64,000 nucleotides of DNA from the NCBI RefSeq assembly GCF_037392515.1, contig NC_090290.1, forward strand, positions 1,224,478 to 1,288,477. The letters are read 5' to 3'. Origin of the DNA: Haliotis asinina. Its lineage: Eukaryota; Mollusca; Gastropoda; Lepetellida; Haliotidae. The translations under genes were made by a program, and so were the position numbers. Of the stretch, positions 21,995 to 32,992 are shown piece after piece; the first letter of the stretch is position 1, and the number at the start of each line of letters is the position of its first letter. A model generated the notes under the pieces. That model did no database searches. It had not been told where the DNA came from and saw nothing but the letters and a program-made list of their open reading frames with translations.

Positions 21995-23140
21995 TCAGAG
22001 GTCATTAGGATGAGATTTTCTCTCTCGTGTCATCACTATCATTTCTTCCTCCCTCGCCAACGTTGATCTGTTCGTGGCGATGGAGTTATTGTTTTCACGG
22101 CGGTGACCAAACATGGTCTTGAGGAACTGGTAACGGAACTGCCTTCCAGAGAAGAAGTAGAGATAGAAGTTAACGGCGTGGTTGGAATCGGCGAACATGG
22201 ATGTAAGGACGTCGAGGAGACGTCGCTGCATATGTTCCCGAGGTGACTGAGGGGGGCCAGCTTTAATGACGAGCAAGACGATGCAGCGAGGAATGGTCAG
22301 TATGACGAACATGATGGTCACTGTGAACAGCATGATCGTGATGTGGTTGTCATGACTACCAGATCCTGATCGCTGTGCTTTGTTTGAGGGACTTACGCTC
22401 ATGGCTAAATGTCGACGGACTTTGGAGGATTGTTGTATGTTGTAGACGATGAGGAAGTTGAACATGATGAGAACGGTGCAGGGGATGAATGCATAAGCTG
22501 ATGCGCTGATCCAGTACCAGTATTCCGCGGTGAAGTCACTGTAGTCGGCGGAGTAGACACAGCCGTGGACGGAGTTCACCATGGTCCAGAATATGTGCAG
22601 ATGTAACACACAGAGGCACGAAAATATTACACACACAAGGAAAACCGTTCTCCTTAATGTCCAGATACTTGCAACCTTCAGTGGAAACCGCACTGCCATA
22701 AAACGTTCGGTCGCCACGGCAACCAGAATCCAGTTTGAAAAAGCAGCTGTCACAAGTCCAAAGAAACACATGAACCTGCATCCCGCGACTGAGAAGGCGT
22801 TAGGGTGATGTAGCAGCTCCATGAAAATTGTTTTGAGTATGAGAGCAACGTTGTCGACGACACTCAACGCTGCGATGTAAACTGTTGATGACTTCAGTCG
22901 TGACATTTTAATAATGGTAACTATGCTGGCGAGGTTGCCAGGGAAACCGAGAATCAGAATAACCAATATGTAATATCGCTCCATGGAACCGATCATACCC
23001 AGGGAATTGGAATACTCCGTGTTACCTACGTCACTTGTCACGATCCCTGACGTCATATTGTAGGTGGCGTTCCAAGCCTTGTCATACTGTAGTAAGCTGC
23101 CATTCATGATGACCGATTCCATCTTCGAGACGTGGTTCAT
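21995..23140 (-). CDS. Rhodopsin-class G-protein-coupled receptor, paralog of the 10729 gene, 381 aa
   Basis: Numbered from the ATG at 23140: sequons at N13, N24 and N28 in a long extracellular N-terminus; TM1 with GN (N69); TM2 with D96; C121 at the top of TM3 pairs with C194 in the second extracellular loop; E-R-F at 145-147 replaces DRY; P284 in TM6; NFYLY at 324-328 replaces NPxxY; then an amphipathic SGRQFRYQF stretch and a polar C-tail of about 45 residues, longer than in its paralog. The third intracellular loop has several Ser and basic residues. The open frame extends 17 codons upstream but starts at GTG and crosses a good splice acceptor, so the ATG 17 bases after that acceptor is preferred; the ATG at 23122 is an alternative. 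Matching motifs such as SNWIL, FPLKV, IPRC and ADSNHAVNFYLY mark common ancestry with the 10729 receptor. Ligand unknown. Confidence 0.93.
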   Translation of the reverse strand: MNHVSKMESVIMNGSLLQYDKAWNATYNMTSGIVTSDVGNTEYSNSLGMIGSMERYYILVILILGFPGNLASIVTIIKMSRLKSSTVYIAALSVVDNVALILKTIFMELLHHPNAFSVAGCRFMCFFGLVTAAFSNWILVAVATERFMAVRFPLKVASIWTLRRTVFLVCVIFSCLCVLHLHIFWTMVNSVHGCVYSADYSDFTAEYWYWISASAYAFIPCTVLIMFNFLIVYNIQQSSKVRRHLAMSVSPSNKAQRSGSGSHDNHITIMLFTVTIMFVILTIPRCIVLLVIKAGPPQSPREHMQRRLLDVLTSMFADSNHAVNFYLYFFSGRQFRYQFLKTMFGHRRENNNSIATNRSTLAREEEMIVMTRERKSHPNDL

Positions 23141-23156
23141 TTTCCCATTACCGCAG

Positions 23157-23170
23157 CTGAAACAAAGAAG
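23157..23170 (-). other. Candidate 3' splice site of second receptor exon
   Basis: On the bottom strand CTTCTTTGTTTCAG precedes the ATG by 16 bases. It has the same arrangement and nearly the same pyrimidine tract as the site upstream of the first receptor. Confidence 0.7.
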
Positions 23171-23967
23171 GGAGTTAGCACACGTAGACACATCACATAG
23201 TTCATCTATATCTCCAAGGCTCGTAAACCATCACCTTAACCCATTCACGTGGAGCTTGTCAGAGCAAATTCAAAATGCGCATGAAACTAAACTGACGATA
23301 CATCACTTGCCAAGAGGTTTAATGTAAGAGTTTTGCATTCTGCATACTTAAGTAAGTTGTCGAATACCTAATTGGGTCACTTTTGCATAAAAATATTTCT
23401 TAAAAACGAAACATCTCGTTTATTGTTTATGGTTTAATAAACAATCGTTATTTAAAATTGAAATGCACTTTCAAATATTGAAAATTCGGGAAGTAATCTA
23501 AATGACGAGAAAATGCTGGAAAAAAATGAAATGAAAGTACCCGAAGTGACAAGAAAATGTGAAAAAAGCTAAAAAGATGAGGACCTTGGAAAGACAATGA
23601 CATTAATAATATCTATGATCGAGCTAAACAAGGTGATTGTCCAAATGTTTATGTACTTTCTAGTCTATACTAAGCCACGCGAACAGCAATATTCTAATCT
23701 GAACTGATCAATGATCACTTTGAGTGCAATAACCATTTGAAATGAAAAGTTTTATGACATCGTTCTGCGCTATCTGGGAAATTACTCATTGATTGAAAGA
23801 ACTAATAGCCCATATATGTACCCTGGCCCTCCTTCTATTTATCTGTGTCTACCATCTCCCCTTCAACAACCTGATCTGCCGAGACTATTGCCCTATACAG
23901 TCATCAACGTTGTATGAGGTCAATCCTCTTTTTGTTGACTAAGGACAAAGTATTGACTATAAATTAA
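23171..23967. other. Upstream intron or flank of second receptor
   Basis: AT-rich and without recognisable coding sequence. If the splice acceptor is used, at least the part nearest 23171 is intron. Confidence 0.45.
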
Positions 23968-24128
23968 TGAAAGACTGACTGAGTTTTAGTCTGCTTTTAA
24001 CAATATTCCAGCAATACCACGACAGGGAGCACCAGAAATAGGCTTCACATAATGTACCCATTTGGGGAAATGAACTTTCGCGTGACGAGCGAATACTTCA
24101 ACTACTTGGCCTCCTCGCCGCACCCTTA
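23968..24128 (-). repeat. tRNA-derived SINE (family B)
   Basis: Reversed tail and body (TTTTAACAATATTCCAGCAA, TACCACGACAGGGAGCACCA, AGAAATAGGCTTCACATAAT, GTACCCATTTGGGGAA), then CGCGTGACGAGCGAATACTT and TTGGCCTCC at the tRNA head. The B-box (CGAACC position) is mutated. Confidence 0.82.
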
Positions 24129-25325
24129 AGGTAATTCATATTCTCGTTATCACTTTACACAAAGAGAAATATTTGCAATGTAAAACCTGAATAATATAAT
24201 GGAATCCAGCTACGGTAATGACATAATATAACGGGACCTGTTTTTGATGACAATCTAACTTTTTTTTGTGTTACATCATTCAGCAATATTGTATACTCAG
24301 TAAAGGAATGTCGGGATAGTATGCCACACAATAACGTTCACGCTAAACAACATTAATCCAAACGGCCCACCTCTCCGTTCAGTTCAGAACATATGCTTTA
24401 TCGAATATTGACAAAGTAAAAAGACTTGAAATAATGTTTTTTTGTCTGACTCTTGCGATGCGGCAAATGATACACCAGTACCAGCAGAACGATACAAAAT
24501 GTCGCGATTTGACACGATGACGAATCATATGATATGGATATGACAACTTGACAATATGTTTTTCTGAGGCGATGAAGTTGCCAAGAGTCGAGGTAGTGCA
24601 AACAGAGAGATAATTCACCGCTTAAGCCCGAGAGGCAATCACCAGGAAGGTAACGCCCAGCTCTAATGATCTTTCTTTCTTTCGATCTCCATTTAGATCT
24701 TAAAACTGAATTCCTGCCCCCATGGATAACAAGGTGTAATGTACCGGTGACACTTGACAGTGAAATCCTAGAAACTCCTGTGATGTCTTATTCCCTACAT
24801 GTTTTCACCTCATCATTACAGAAAAGAAATTCTCCTGAAATGTACACATGTTTCTCAGATACCTTTTGTCATCACGTTATTTCACAATAAGAAATGAGTG
24901 GAAAGAATTATTTTGCTGGTTTATTCAATATACTTAAGTTTCGAATATGATCGCCTTCGATACTGTACGTGTAGAAGTTAGCGAACGGGTATCACAAGTA
25001 ATCTTCGAAATACATCGTTACGGAACATTACTACAGCTACATCTCGGCTTGTCGGTTTACTGTGGGTGGAAAACCCGGAGTAATGCAAGTCTCAAACATT
25101 TACTTCTTTAGTGACACCCACCCATACTTATGGTGCCCACAAATCCAGACATTTGACTTGTAATTCACATCCACAATCATAAGAACCTGGTGGGCCAAAG
25201 GGACGCAACTCTCCCAAACCTAACACATATATATGGGGTGATGGAAAGGAAGTGCTACGCGTAACCTTGAATGGTGTTGGTGACGATTCCTGCGTGATAC
25301 GTACACACTCTAATTATCTATCCGT
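24129..25325. other. No recognisable gene
   Basis: The overlapping (-) frames at 24379-24618 and a (+) frame at 24666-24890 have no known domain. Confidence 0.4.
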
Positions 25326-25515
25326 GAAGACCCGGGCCAGAATTGGTCTTCACGAACCCATGCTTGTCGTGAGAGGCGACTAACGGGATCGGGTGGTCAG
25401 GCTCGCTGACGTGGTTGGCACATGCCTTCGTATCCCGTTTGCTTATGCAGTTGATCATTGTATTCAATGCAACAATTATTCACAGCCGCCGCCAAATAGT
25501 TGGAATATTTGCTGA
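25326..25515 (+). repeat. Family A SINE
   Basis: The head (GAAGACCCGGGCCAGAATTG), AACCCATGCTTGTCGTGAGA, GGCGACTAACGGGATCGGGT, GGTCAGGCTCGCTGACGTGG and CACAGCCGCCGCCAAATAGT are present. The shared tail is lost. Confidence 0.85.
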
Positions 25516-26039
25516 GAGAACCGTCAACTGTTTGTTAATCAGCAAAAAAAACAAAACAAGCTCCACTTTTCTTAGGGTTTTCCCTTCCTGCCTATAACTG
25601 ATGAAATACGACCACCCAGCCCTGTTGTTTGACCTCCTCACTCTCCAGCAGATCATGTTTTGATCGATATGTTAACTTCACGTTAGTGTATCATATCACG
25701 TACCGGGCGCAATGACTCGTGATAACAGATTGGGTATTCTGTTCGGAAAAGTTTCCACATGATCACGTTCATTCTAGCGGCGAGTCCACGCAAAACGTCA
25801 CCGGTGTTCCACCAGAGCCATCAGGTATCAACTGTATCAACAGAATGACCACCGTTGGACCAAAGGGACTGATACTAGCTAAGTAAATATAATCTGTATA
25901 TATGTTAGTAAAGCCTGTCATGGTTTGAGTTCATCCTGACGTCATGCATGTAAAGAATTGTGGTATATTAGAATTACCAACCAGATTGTAGAATATCTGT
26001 GTTTTCAGATTAATAGATGGAAGCGTAATCAAGCTTTAT
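25516..26039. other. No recognisable gene
   Basis: Spacer between two SINE clusters with nothing identifiable. Confidence 0.4.
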
Positions 26040-26330
26040 TACGGCGGCATGTTAACAATCTTGTCTGGACCAGACAATCAGATGACTGAAAATCCATCAG
26101 GAGTATCCATCTACGTGGGTGGCATACCATGACATGCTTCAACCAAGTCATCGAATCACTCAATCGGCCAGGCGAGCCAGTGATCAGTAGCATGAGCACC
26201 GTTCCACGAGGTCGGTGTGGAATTCAGCCAATCATCCAAGTCACTGAAGCTCGCCTCCCTGTCCATGTCCACGCTGAAGCATAGGTTGCCAAGGGGAGTT
26301 CTAGCTAGAACTGATCTCCAGTAACCTATA
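26040..26330 (-). repeat. Family A SINE, internally duplicated
   Basis: CTTGTCTGGACCAGACAATC, ACATGCTTCAACCAAGTCAT and a second block AGTGATCAGTAGCATGAGCA followed by CCAATCATCCAAGTCACTGA. Two body segments occur in tandem, as if two copies recombined. Confidence 0.7.
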
Positions 26331-26515
26331 CTAGTCGTATGACCGAATGGTCAGGCTGGCCGACACATACCGCCGTATCCTATTTGCGTAGATGATACTC
26401 ATGCAGTTGATCACTGGATTGCCTGATCCATTGTCGATTGTTTACAGACCGCCGACATATAGCTGTAACAGTGCCGAGTGCCGCCTAAAACTAAACTCAA
26501 TCAACCTAGCTTGGA
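26331..26515 (+). repeat. Family A SINE, head-to-head with the copy on its left
   Basis: GACCGAATGGTCAGGCTGGC, GCCGTATCCTATTTGCGTAG, TTGATCACTGGATTGCCTGA, TTTACAGACCGCCGACATAT and the tail GTGCCGCCTAAAACTAAACTC in pieces. Opposite orientation to 26040-26330. Confidence 0.82.
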
Positions 26516-26960
26516 ATCCCAAAAGGAGGACTTCAGTTTGCCAATAAGCTGAACGGAGTCTGACATTGCCGAAACCTCAAATTGTGCGTTTAGTGTCTGG
26601 GGAGTCTCTTCTAGAAGTGTAGGATCCATCCGCCAAATGTTTACTTAAAGCCATGAGACAAAACAAACTTCTAATTCCACCCCAGGTCACCTCATTATGC
26701 AGTGATAAGGTATGTTACGTTTTAATACGTGATAGGGAACACACAAATCAACCATGTTTGTGAGATATTGTGACATTTCAGCAATCTCATTCAAACGCAG
26801 TCTGTAACAGTTGACGTCTGACAACGTACATGTCTGAGACATATACCAGATCTTAATAAGATCTTAATTACAAAAGAGAATCTTGAGAATCTTTACGGGC
26901 AAATTGTTTGCGTGTTCAAATAGTTAAAATTCGGTTCATTGGCTTCATCTGTTCTTGTGT
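26516..26960. other. No recognisable gene
   Basis: A short direct repeat AGATCTTAAT occurs twice near 26849-26870. Otherwise nothing identifiable. Confidence 0.4.
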
Positions 26961-27160
26961 GGTTACGGTGAACCTTATGTATCTGGCTCCAGCTACGGTT
27001 ACGGTGAACCTCATGTATCTGGCTCCAGCTACGGTTACGGTGAACCTCATGTATCTGGCTCCAGCTACGGTTACGGTGAACCTCATGTATCTGGCTCCAG
27101 CTACGGTTACGGTGAACCTCATGTATCTGGCTCCAGCTACGGTTACAGTGAACCTCATGT
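26961..27160. repeat. 36-bp tandem repeat, 5.5 copies; could encode a 12-residue repeat
   Basis: Units start at 26961, 26997, 27033, 27069, 27105 and 27141 (partial) and are almost identical. One (+) frame reads GYGEPHVSGSSY per unit and stays open to 27380 (about 150 codons from 26928), but it has no ATG upstream of the repeats. Other frames on both strands are also open across the array simply because the unit has no stop in them. Near-identity at synonymous positions argues for a young minisatellite; an exon of a Gly/Tyr/Ser-rich secreted protein is possible but unproven. Confidence 0.85.
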
Positions 27161-28730
27161 CGACCAAGTCCTCGCCTCATACGACCTTCACGGGCGAAAA
27201 CGTTCCCGGGGTTACATGAATTCTGTAATTGAATTTGGTTCTGAAAATGTAAAACCTCCCAGGAATTCGTTTGTGCTTCGGATAAATCATAGTTATGAGA
27301 TGTATTTTACATGTATTCATGAATTCGATTTGTCTCAAGTACGTTCGTACAATCCTTCTTTGGTCGAGGATAATGGATGACCTCAGACCACTGGTCAACA
27401 AATAGGATATGGACATGTTTTCAGGCAACTGATCAGTCTTGTGTATATTTAACAATTCGACACAAGTCTAAATACGGCTAATTACGGCATGTGGAAAGCA
27501 TTTACTGTAGGTGGTAAAAGCAATGAAATATGACGTCCCTCTTTAATAGACACAAACATGCCGCTATTTTTGACTTAACGGCAAAGACACGAACAGAGTA
27601 TAAAGGAGATTTAGCGAAGCTGCAAATATCACGACAGACAACTTTAATCAACGTTAATACTAACATTGACAGTGACAAAAATATCAATTCGAAAAGTATT
27701 GTTTTGTTATGCATCTAAGACTAAACACATTATACTTTGATATTAACAGTCAAATATAGTTATTGCTGGCGTGAAATAACTCTTTCACACTGCAAACAAC
27801 CTAATGTTTTACAGTACCTCGTTGCTGTAATGCCGCAAGATATTAACGTTAAACAAAAGCGTATTGAACGTATTCTCGAGCGTTGTGTCAAAATAGGGTG
27901 GCTTAGTTTAGTGGTGCCGAGGACCCAATGTGCACAATGTGCGCAGCCGATTTCATGTGCTCCCAACTAGATATTGCTGGAATAAACGATGTAAATGACA
28001 ATTCACCCACTTTAAACATTGGTTTATGGTTCGAAAGACTTTGGGTGTGGCACAATATACAATATTAACTAAAAGATCTGAAACGTACTTAAAGCATGGC
28101 CAGATTGCTCGTTAGAAGTCACAGTGAAATTGTCTAGTTAGAAAACAATTGTAGCAACCTACTGATTGTCGGCACCGCTCAGTTCTTGAGAAGGTTGGTA
28201 GGTTGGCCGATTGTTAACGCCGTACTATATTTTCTATATCTACTTTGCACATCAGTCATCACGTGCATATATTGTGCATTTATATGAAACCGTGAAGGGT
28301 ATGGAAGTGTTATTCACTTCAATGAAAAAGAATGAAAATCAAATGAACACACAGTAAGTTGAACAATATAAACAACAATGCATTTCTGTCACTGCTTTTA
28401 TAGATTAAGCCGTATTTCCATTATTGTCACTGCTCTTTTTGGTCAGGAAACCGTTTCTGTCCAGCGTAATGTGTGTTTCGATTACGAAGACCGTCGTAAA
28501 GGGGACCGTTACATCAGTCTGAATAACCCTGAAAAATCAATTACCATGTACCACCATATGTATCTATTAATGCCTTTAATATGACACTTAAAGATGTCTT
28601 CACATTAGAAAAATACATTGCTATTGAAGCGATAGTTCAGTTGGCTCAAATGATCAGTTTTTACTACCATTGTCAATCGTGATCTTGGTACAAGTCCCAG
28701 TTCATCAGTTCATCGCTTTTGAGTGGATAC
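27161..28730. other. No recognisable gene
   Basis: Several short frames (27502-27714 (-), 27737-27970, 28378-28584) without motifs. A weak tRNA-like start (AGCGATAGTTCAGTTGGCTC) at about 28629 is not followed by a good B-box. Confidence 0.4.
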
Positions 28731-29300
28731 TTTCTCTGATATGTAGCAAGGAAGCTTATGTGTGTAGGTAGGGGTTTCTCTGATATGTAGCAAGGAAGCT
28801 TATGTGTGTAGGTAGGGGTTTCTCTGATATGTAGCAAGGAAGCTTATGTGTGTAGGTAGGGGTTTCTCTGATATGTAGCAAGGAAGCTTATGTGTGTAGG
28901 TAGGGGTTTCTCTGATATGTAGCAAGGAAGCTTATGTGTGTAGGTAGGGGTTTCTCTGATATGTAGCAAGGAAGCTTATGTGTGTATGTAGGGGTTTCTC
29001 TGATATGTAGCAAGGAAGCTTATGTGTGTAGGTAGGGGTTTCTCTGATATGTAGCAAGGAAGCTTATGTGTGTATGTAGGGGTTTCTCTGATATGTAGCA
29101 AGGAAGCTTATGTGTGTAGGTAGGGGTTTCTCTGATATGTAGCAAGGAAGCTTATGTGTGTATGTAGGGGTTTCTCTGATATGTAGCAAGGAAGCTTATG
29201 TGTGTAGGTAGGGGTTTCTCTGATATGTAGCAAGGAAGCTTATGTGTGCATGTAGGGGTTTCTCTGATATGTAGCAAGGAAGCTTATGTGTGTATGTAGG
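28731..29300. repeat. 44-bp minisatellite, 13 copies
   Basis: Unit TTTCTCTGATATGTAGCAAG followed by GAAGCTTATGTGTGTAGGTAGGGG (split here). Copies 1-5 are identical, with GGTAGGGG. From copy 6 the TGTAGGGG and GGTAGGGG variants alternate, giving an 88-bp higher-order unit. Copy 12 has a further T-to-C change. No indels are seen. Confidence 0.95.
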
Positions 29301-29639
29301 TTACCCTACCGCCCCGTCGTATGTAGGTCACATGGCACTTGACATTGAAGTTCAACATGTCCGTCTTGACTAGAACACAACAGGGCCAATATATTCCTGG
29401 ATGCAACAGCAAGTCGTGACACGTACAAGGATAAACACGCACGCACATTCAAAAACAAATCTCGTGTCGGTATTTAAGTGCTTCAATGTTAGACGCGATA
29501 CTACACCTCATTTCACTGCACCTCAGTTCAAGTCAAACTTTCCATTAAATGTTGACTGTACTATACTTATCCCAAAAGTTGATTGCTTGGTTTCTAGTTG
29601 TTTTAACGCCGTGCATAGAAATATTTCATTATTTATATT
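29301..29639. other. No recognisable gene
   Basis: One 80-codon frame (29401-29643) of ordinary composition with no recognisable motif. Confidence 0.35.
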
Positions 29640-29735
29640 ATAATCGAGTCTGGACAAGACAATCCCGTGATCAACAGCACGAGCATCGGTCCACACAACT
29701 GGGATGACATGTGTCAGCCGGGTAAGTAGTAACCC
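29640..29735 (-). repeat. Family A SINE fragment
   Basis: AATCGAGTCTGGACAAGACA, ATCCCGTGATCAACAGCACG, AGCATCGGTCCACACAACTG and GATGACATGTGTCAGCCGGG. Only the middle of the family is kept. Confidence 0.8.
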
Positions 29736-29967
29736 ACAAATTACCTGTGGACATATGAAATCGAAATATATTTTGGAGGTACTTATGTACACAGTCATTA
29801 GTGAATTGAACATATATGCATGTGGTACGTTTCTTGACAGCATCGACACGTGGTACGTGCGAGTACATGTACATCTCTATATATCGGAGATGGACTGACA
29901 TAACTGTTGCCGACATGGGAAATTTGATATTATTTGACATATGATCTTTAACAAGATTAAACGGCTA

Positions 29968-30187
29968 GTGAGCCGTCGGACTAAGTTTTATGTCGCTTTT
30001 AGCAATATTCCAGCAACATCACGGCGGAGGACACCAGAAACGGGCTTCACACATAGTACCCATGTGGGGATTGATTCATGACCCAGTCGTGAAATTCCAG
30101 GACTAGCCGACAAGCGACTCGTGCTATTCCGAGAGCATTTCATGCATTCGTGACCCAGTGTTGTTATTCCAGGACAAGCTGGTAAAC
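29968..30187 (-). repeat. tRNA-derived SINE (family B), rearranged head
   Basis: Reversed tail and body: GTCGCTTTTAGCAATATTCC, AGCAACATCACGGCGGAGGA, CACCAGAAACGGGCTTCACA, CATAGTACCCATGTGGGGAT. The head side carries two partial repeats of a GTGACCCAGT...TTCCAGGAC segment (about 30077 and 30149). The Tc1-type element at 30190 is inserted at its end. Confidence 0.75.
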
Positions 30188-30189
30188 TA

Positions 30190-31401
30190 CTGTCCAAAAG
30201 AAACGATTACCACTTGTTTGCAATGACATAAAATAAAAACAGAACAATAGACACGGTTAAGATTGGTGTTATTCTTTTGATAAGTCATTTCTCAATATCT
30301 GTAAAAGAATTCATTTCAGTCACTTTTAAACTTTTTGACAAGACTTAAAAGATGACGTCGGATTTGTCGATCGAGGTGGTCCCATAATTGTTCGATGGGA
30401 TTCATGTCCGGTGAACATGGGGGCCATGGCAAACCCCGCATGTTAGCCTTGTTAAGGAAGTCCTGTGTCAAACCTGCCGTGTGTGGCCTTGCATTGTCCT
30501 GTTGAAAAATGATTCCGCGAGGTTGTTGCGGAAGAAAGGACACCACAACAGGTCGTAAGATGTCATCACGATAACGTTGCGCATTCAGATTTCCACTAAT
30601 TGTCTTGACGTCACACATGCCACCTCAAACCATTAACCCTCCACCTCCCAAAGGCCGGACTTGATGAACACAGTTAGGTGCCAAACGTTCACCAACTCTT
30701 CGGTAAACAAGCTGCCGTCCATCGTTTCTGAAGATGAGAAATCTGCTTTCATCCGTTAATAGAAGACGTGCCCAGTCACGACGTTGCCAGCGTCGGACTC
30801 GCCTGGCCCACATCAATCCGTCGTGCCGATGTCGAGGCGTAAGGAGCGGTCCGCAGTAGGGATGACGGGGCCGGATACCATACTGCCGTAGTCTCCTGTA
30901 GACAGTCTGTCGACTGATCCGGTGACCCAGTTCTATAGCCGCCGTGGACGTCGCTGTTGCGGTGCGGTTTCTCAGGTGAATTACCCGGATGTAACGATCT
31001 TCAACGAGTATGGTTACTCGTGGTCTTCCACTCCTGGGCCTGTCTGACGTGTGATCTGTCTGTCGTAGCCGCTGCATAAATCTGGTGATGGTGTTGCGTG
31101 CGCAGAACATCCTTCTGGCGACGTCGACGTGGCATGTCTTGTGTTCTTTTTGTTGCTGTGATATCAACGGGTAGACCCATCCGTTATATACAGTTTTTAT
31201 GCACGTGAAGAACATGCAAAAGCGAGAAATGTCACTTTCACGAAATTTACGTATTCCCCGGAAGTGGTAATGTGTTCCAGGTATTTCCCATGAAATACGC
31301 TTTGTTTGGGATATGCAATACGGACTGGCACGTTTTTGTAAAAAAACTCACTTAGTAATAAACTAATTTGAAAAAAGGTTGGCATCGTTTCTTTTGGACA
31401 C
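30190..31401 (-). mobile_element. Tc1-type DNA transposon, decayed
   Basis: The ends are inverted repeats: CTGTCCAAAAGAAACGAT at 30190 and its near-perfect complement ending at 31401, each flanked by TA (30188-30189 and 31402-31403), the target duplication expected of this superfamily. Length is 1212 bp. It contains one transposase frame on the bottom strand, interrupted and shortened. Confidence 0.92.
30316..31215 (-). pseudogene. Tc1-type transposase with an in-frame stop
   Basis: Would cut and join DNA at TA sites. Reading from the ATG at 31215: a degenerate helix-turn-helix region, the GRPR motif near 64, the first catalytic Asp at 155 (TDESRF), then GGGGLMV and a TGA at 30625-30627 exactly where the family has the Trp of MVWGG, so TGG to TGA. 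The same frame continues to 30316 with QQDNARPH and NPIEQLWD; 34 residues separate the second Asp and the Glu (DD34E). The C-terminus ends about 60-70 residues earlier than usual for the family. One nonsense change plus the short C-terminus make it non-functional. Confidence 0.9.
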
Positions 31402-31403
31402 TA

Positions 31404-32308
31404 GTTTAGATTTTAGGGACTTCGTTAGCGTGCACGTGTCAGTGTTTCATGGCTGATTTTCCCGCAAACTCGATCGTAATCAGCGGGATTGCCCGCCATT
31501 TTGTTGAAGTCGCTAAACCAAGGTTTTGGTCCATTAGAATGAATCACGTGGGGATCACGCTGGCTGACAAAATCACGGATGGCATAGCGCGAATGTGGAT
31601 GGATTTAGTAGTTCAAACCGCAAGCCCGGGAGATAAAAAGTATCAGAGCTGGACTGAAATGTCCGTGAACGAAGTAACGAGTTGGACTAGAGGACGTTAT
31701 CCGTGTCAATAGTTTTTAAGAAAACTTCATTGGCCTCTTTCCATAAACATCGATGTGGCGACACCGCTTGTACGAGGGAGGTTTCACTTTCTCCGCTGGA
31801 TTAGTCAAAATGGTTTGGTCGACAGGATGTGCCATTCCAACCACTTCAGAACATTGTTACTTAGCCAATAATAGTCTTTAGTGGTCAAGCGTGGTCGGAG
31901 TCACCTTAATACGATGTTCAGAATAGCAGCAGACCAGAAACAAAGAGTGGGTGACGCTCTGGTAGTGAAAGTGACATTTTCACAGTTTTCACAATTAAGT
32001 ACAGGTAGTAACTACTCACGTATGATTTATAACATAAACCCATTTGCACAAGTCGACTCCTTCAAACACCTAACTGCCCATATGTATTTTGATAATTTCC
32101 TGGACATATCACGCTAATTTTAAGCAGTGTAGCATTTTACGGAATCACACAATTTCTTGTATTACATTTCGACACATGATTTATGTTAACTAACTACAGT
32201 AATAACAGGGCGCCTATATGGCGTTGAACTGTACATTGCACAGAGTACTTAATACACAGATCGGTCTTTAGGCCAGATTTAGAATAAACGGGAAAGGGGC
32301 ACATAGTA
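31404..32308. other. No recognisable gene
   Basis: An ATG-started frame of 87 codons at 31449-31712 (+) begins MADFPANSIVISG. It shows no known domain and its status is unclear. A second frame at 31881-32117 does not start at ATG context I trust. Confidence 0.35.
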
Positions 32309-32566
32309 AGGGAATGAGTGAGTGAGTTTTACCCCGCACTCCAGCAATATTCCAGTAATATAGCGACGCTCTGTAAATAATCGAGTTTGGCCCAGACAAT
32401 CAAGTGATCAATACAATGAGCATCGATCAACGCAATTCTGATGGGTTGCAGTGAGTCAACCAGGTCAGCGAGTCTGAGCACTCCATCCTGTCAGTTGCCT
32501 CTTACAAGCATGGATATCGAAGGCCATGTGTCACCCGGATTCCTTGCGGGTCACACCTAAGGTGAA
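32309..32566 (-). repeat. Family A SINE, full length
   Basis: Begins GAGTGAGTGAGTTTTACCCC and continues CAATATTCCAGTAATATAGC, AATCGAGTTTGGCCCAGACA, GTGAGTCAACCAGGTCAGCG, TGTCAGTTGCCTCTTACAAG and ATTCCTTGCGGGTCACAC. Confidence 0.88.
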
Positions 32567-32730
32567 AGGGAAGAGAGTTCCATAGCATAGCAGCAGAGTG
32601 CTTAAAGGATCTCACACTTAATGCAGCGTGCAGTATCAGACTTAGAGTCTGCTAGTGTTGGGAACAATAGGCATACATTGTCAGCTGACTTTTATAGATA
32701 ATTAAACAGTGTTCCATTATTGTCTGATGT

Positions 32731-32885
32731 CGTATGTCATATTTGGGATTTCACTTACTTAGTAAAGTACAATTCTAGTACTTTTTCGGTTGAGTCCCAT
32801 CCGGGATTCGAACCCGCACCCTCAGAGTCAGACAACTAATCGCCAGCAAACTAAGAAAGTGAAATCCCAAATATGACATATGTTG
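32731..32885 (-). repeat. tRNA-Leu-like SINE (family C), reverse copy with a palindromic tail
   Basis: The bottom strand carries a B-box GGTTCGAATCC within GTGCGGGTTCGAATCCCGGA (32799-32818), then the tail AACCGAAAAAGTACTAGAAT. The tail motif GTGAAATCCCAAATATGAC is present on both sides of the head, in opposite directions (32735-32755 and 32857-32876), so the whole unit is a large palindrome. Confidence 0.75.
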
Positions 32886-32992
32886 CATAGCTTTCGGCCA
32901 TGGTAGCCGTGCCAATTTACACTTATCAGAGGGGTACACAAAGTACGCAGTCTAGACTACCAGTTGTCCGACTTTCATGTTTGTGGAAGTCA

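Noticed and set aside
28731..29300. CRISPR array
   Set aside because: The 44-bp units abut directly with no spacers.
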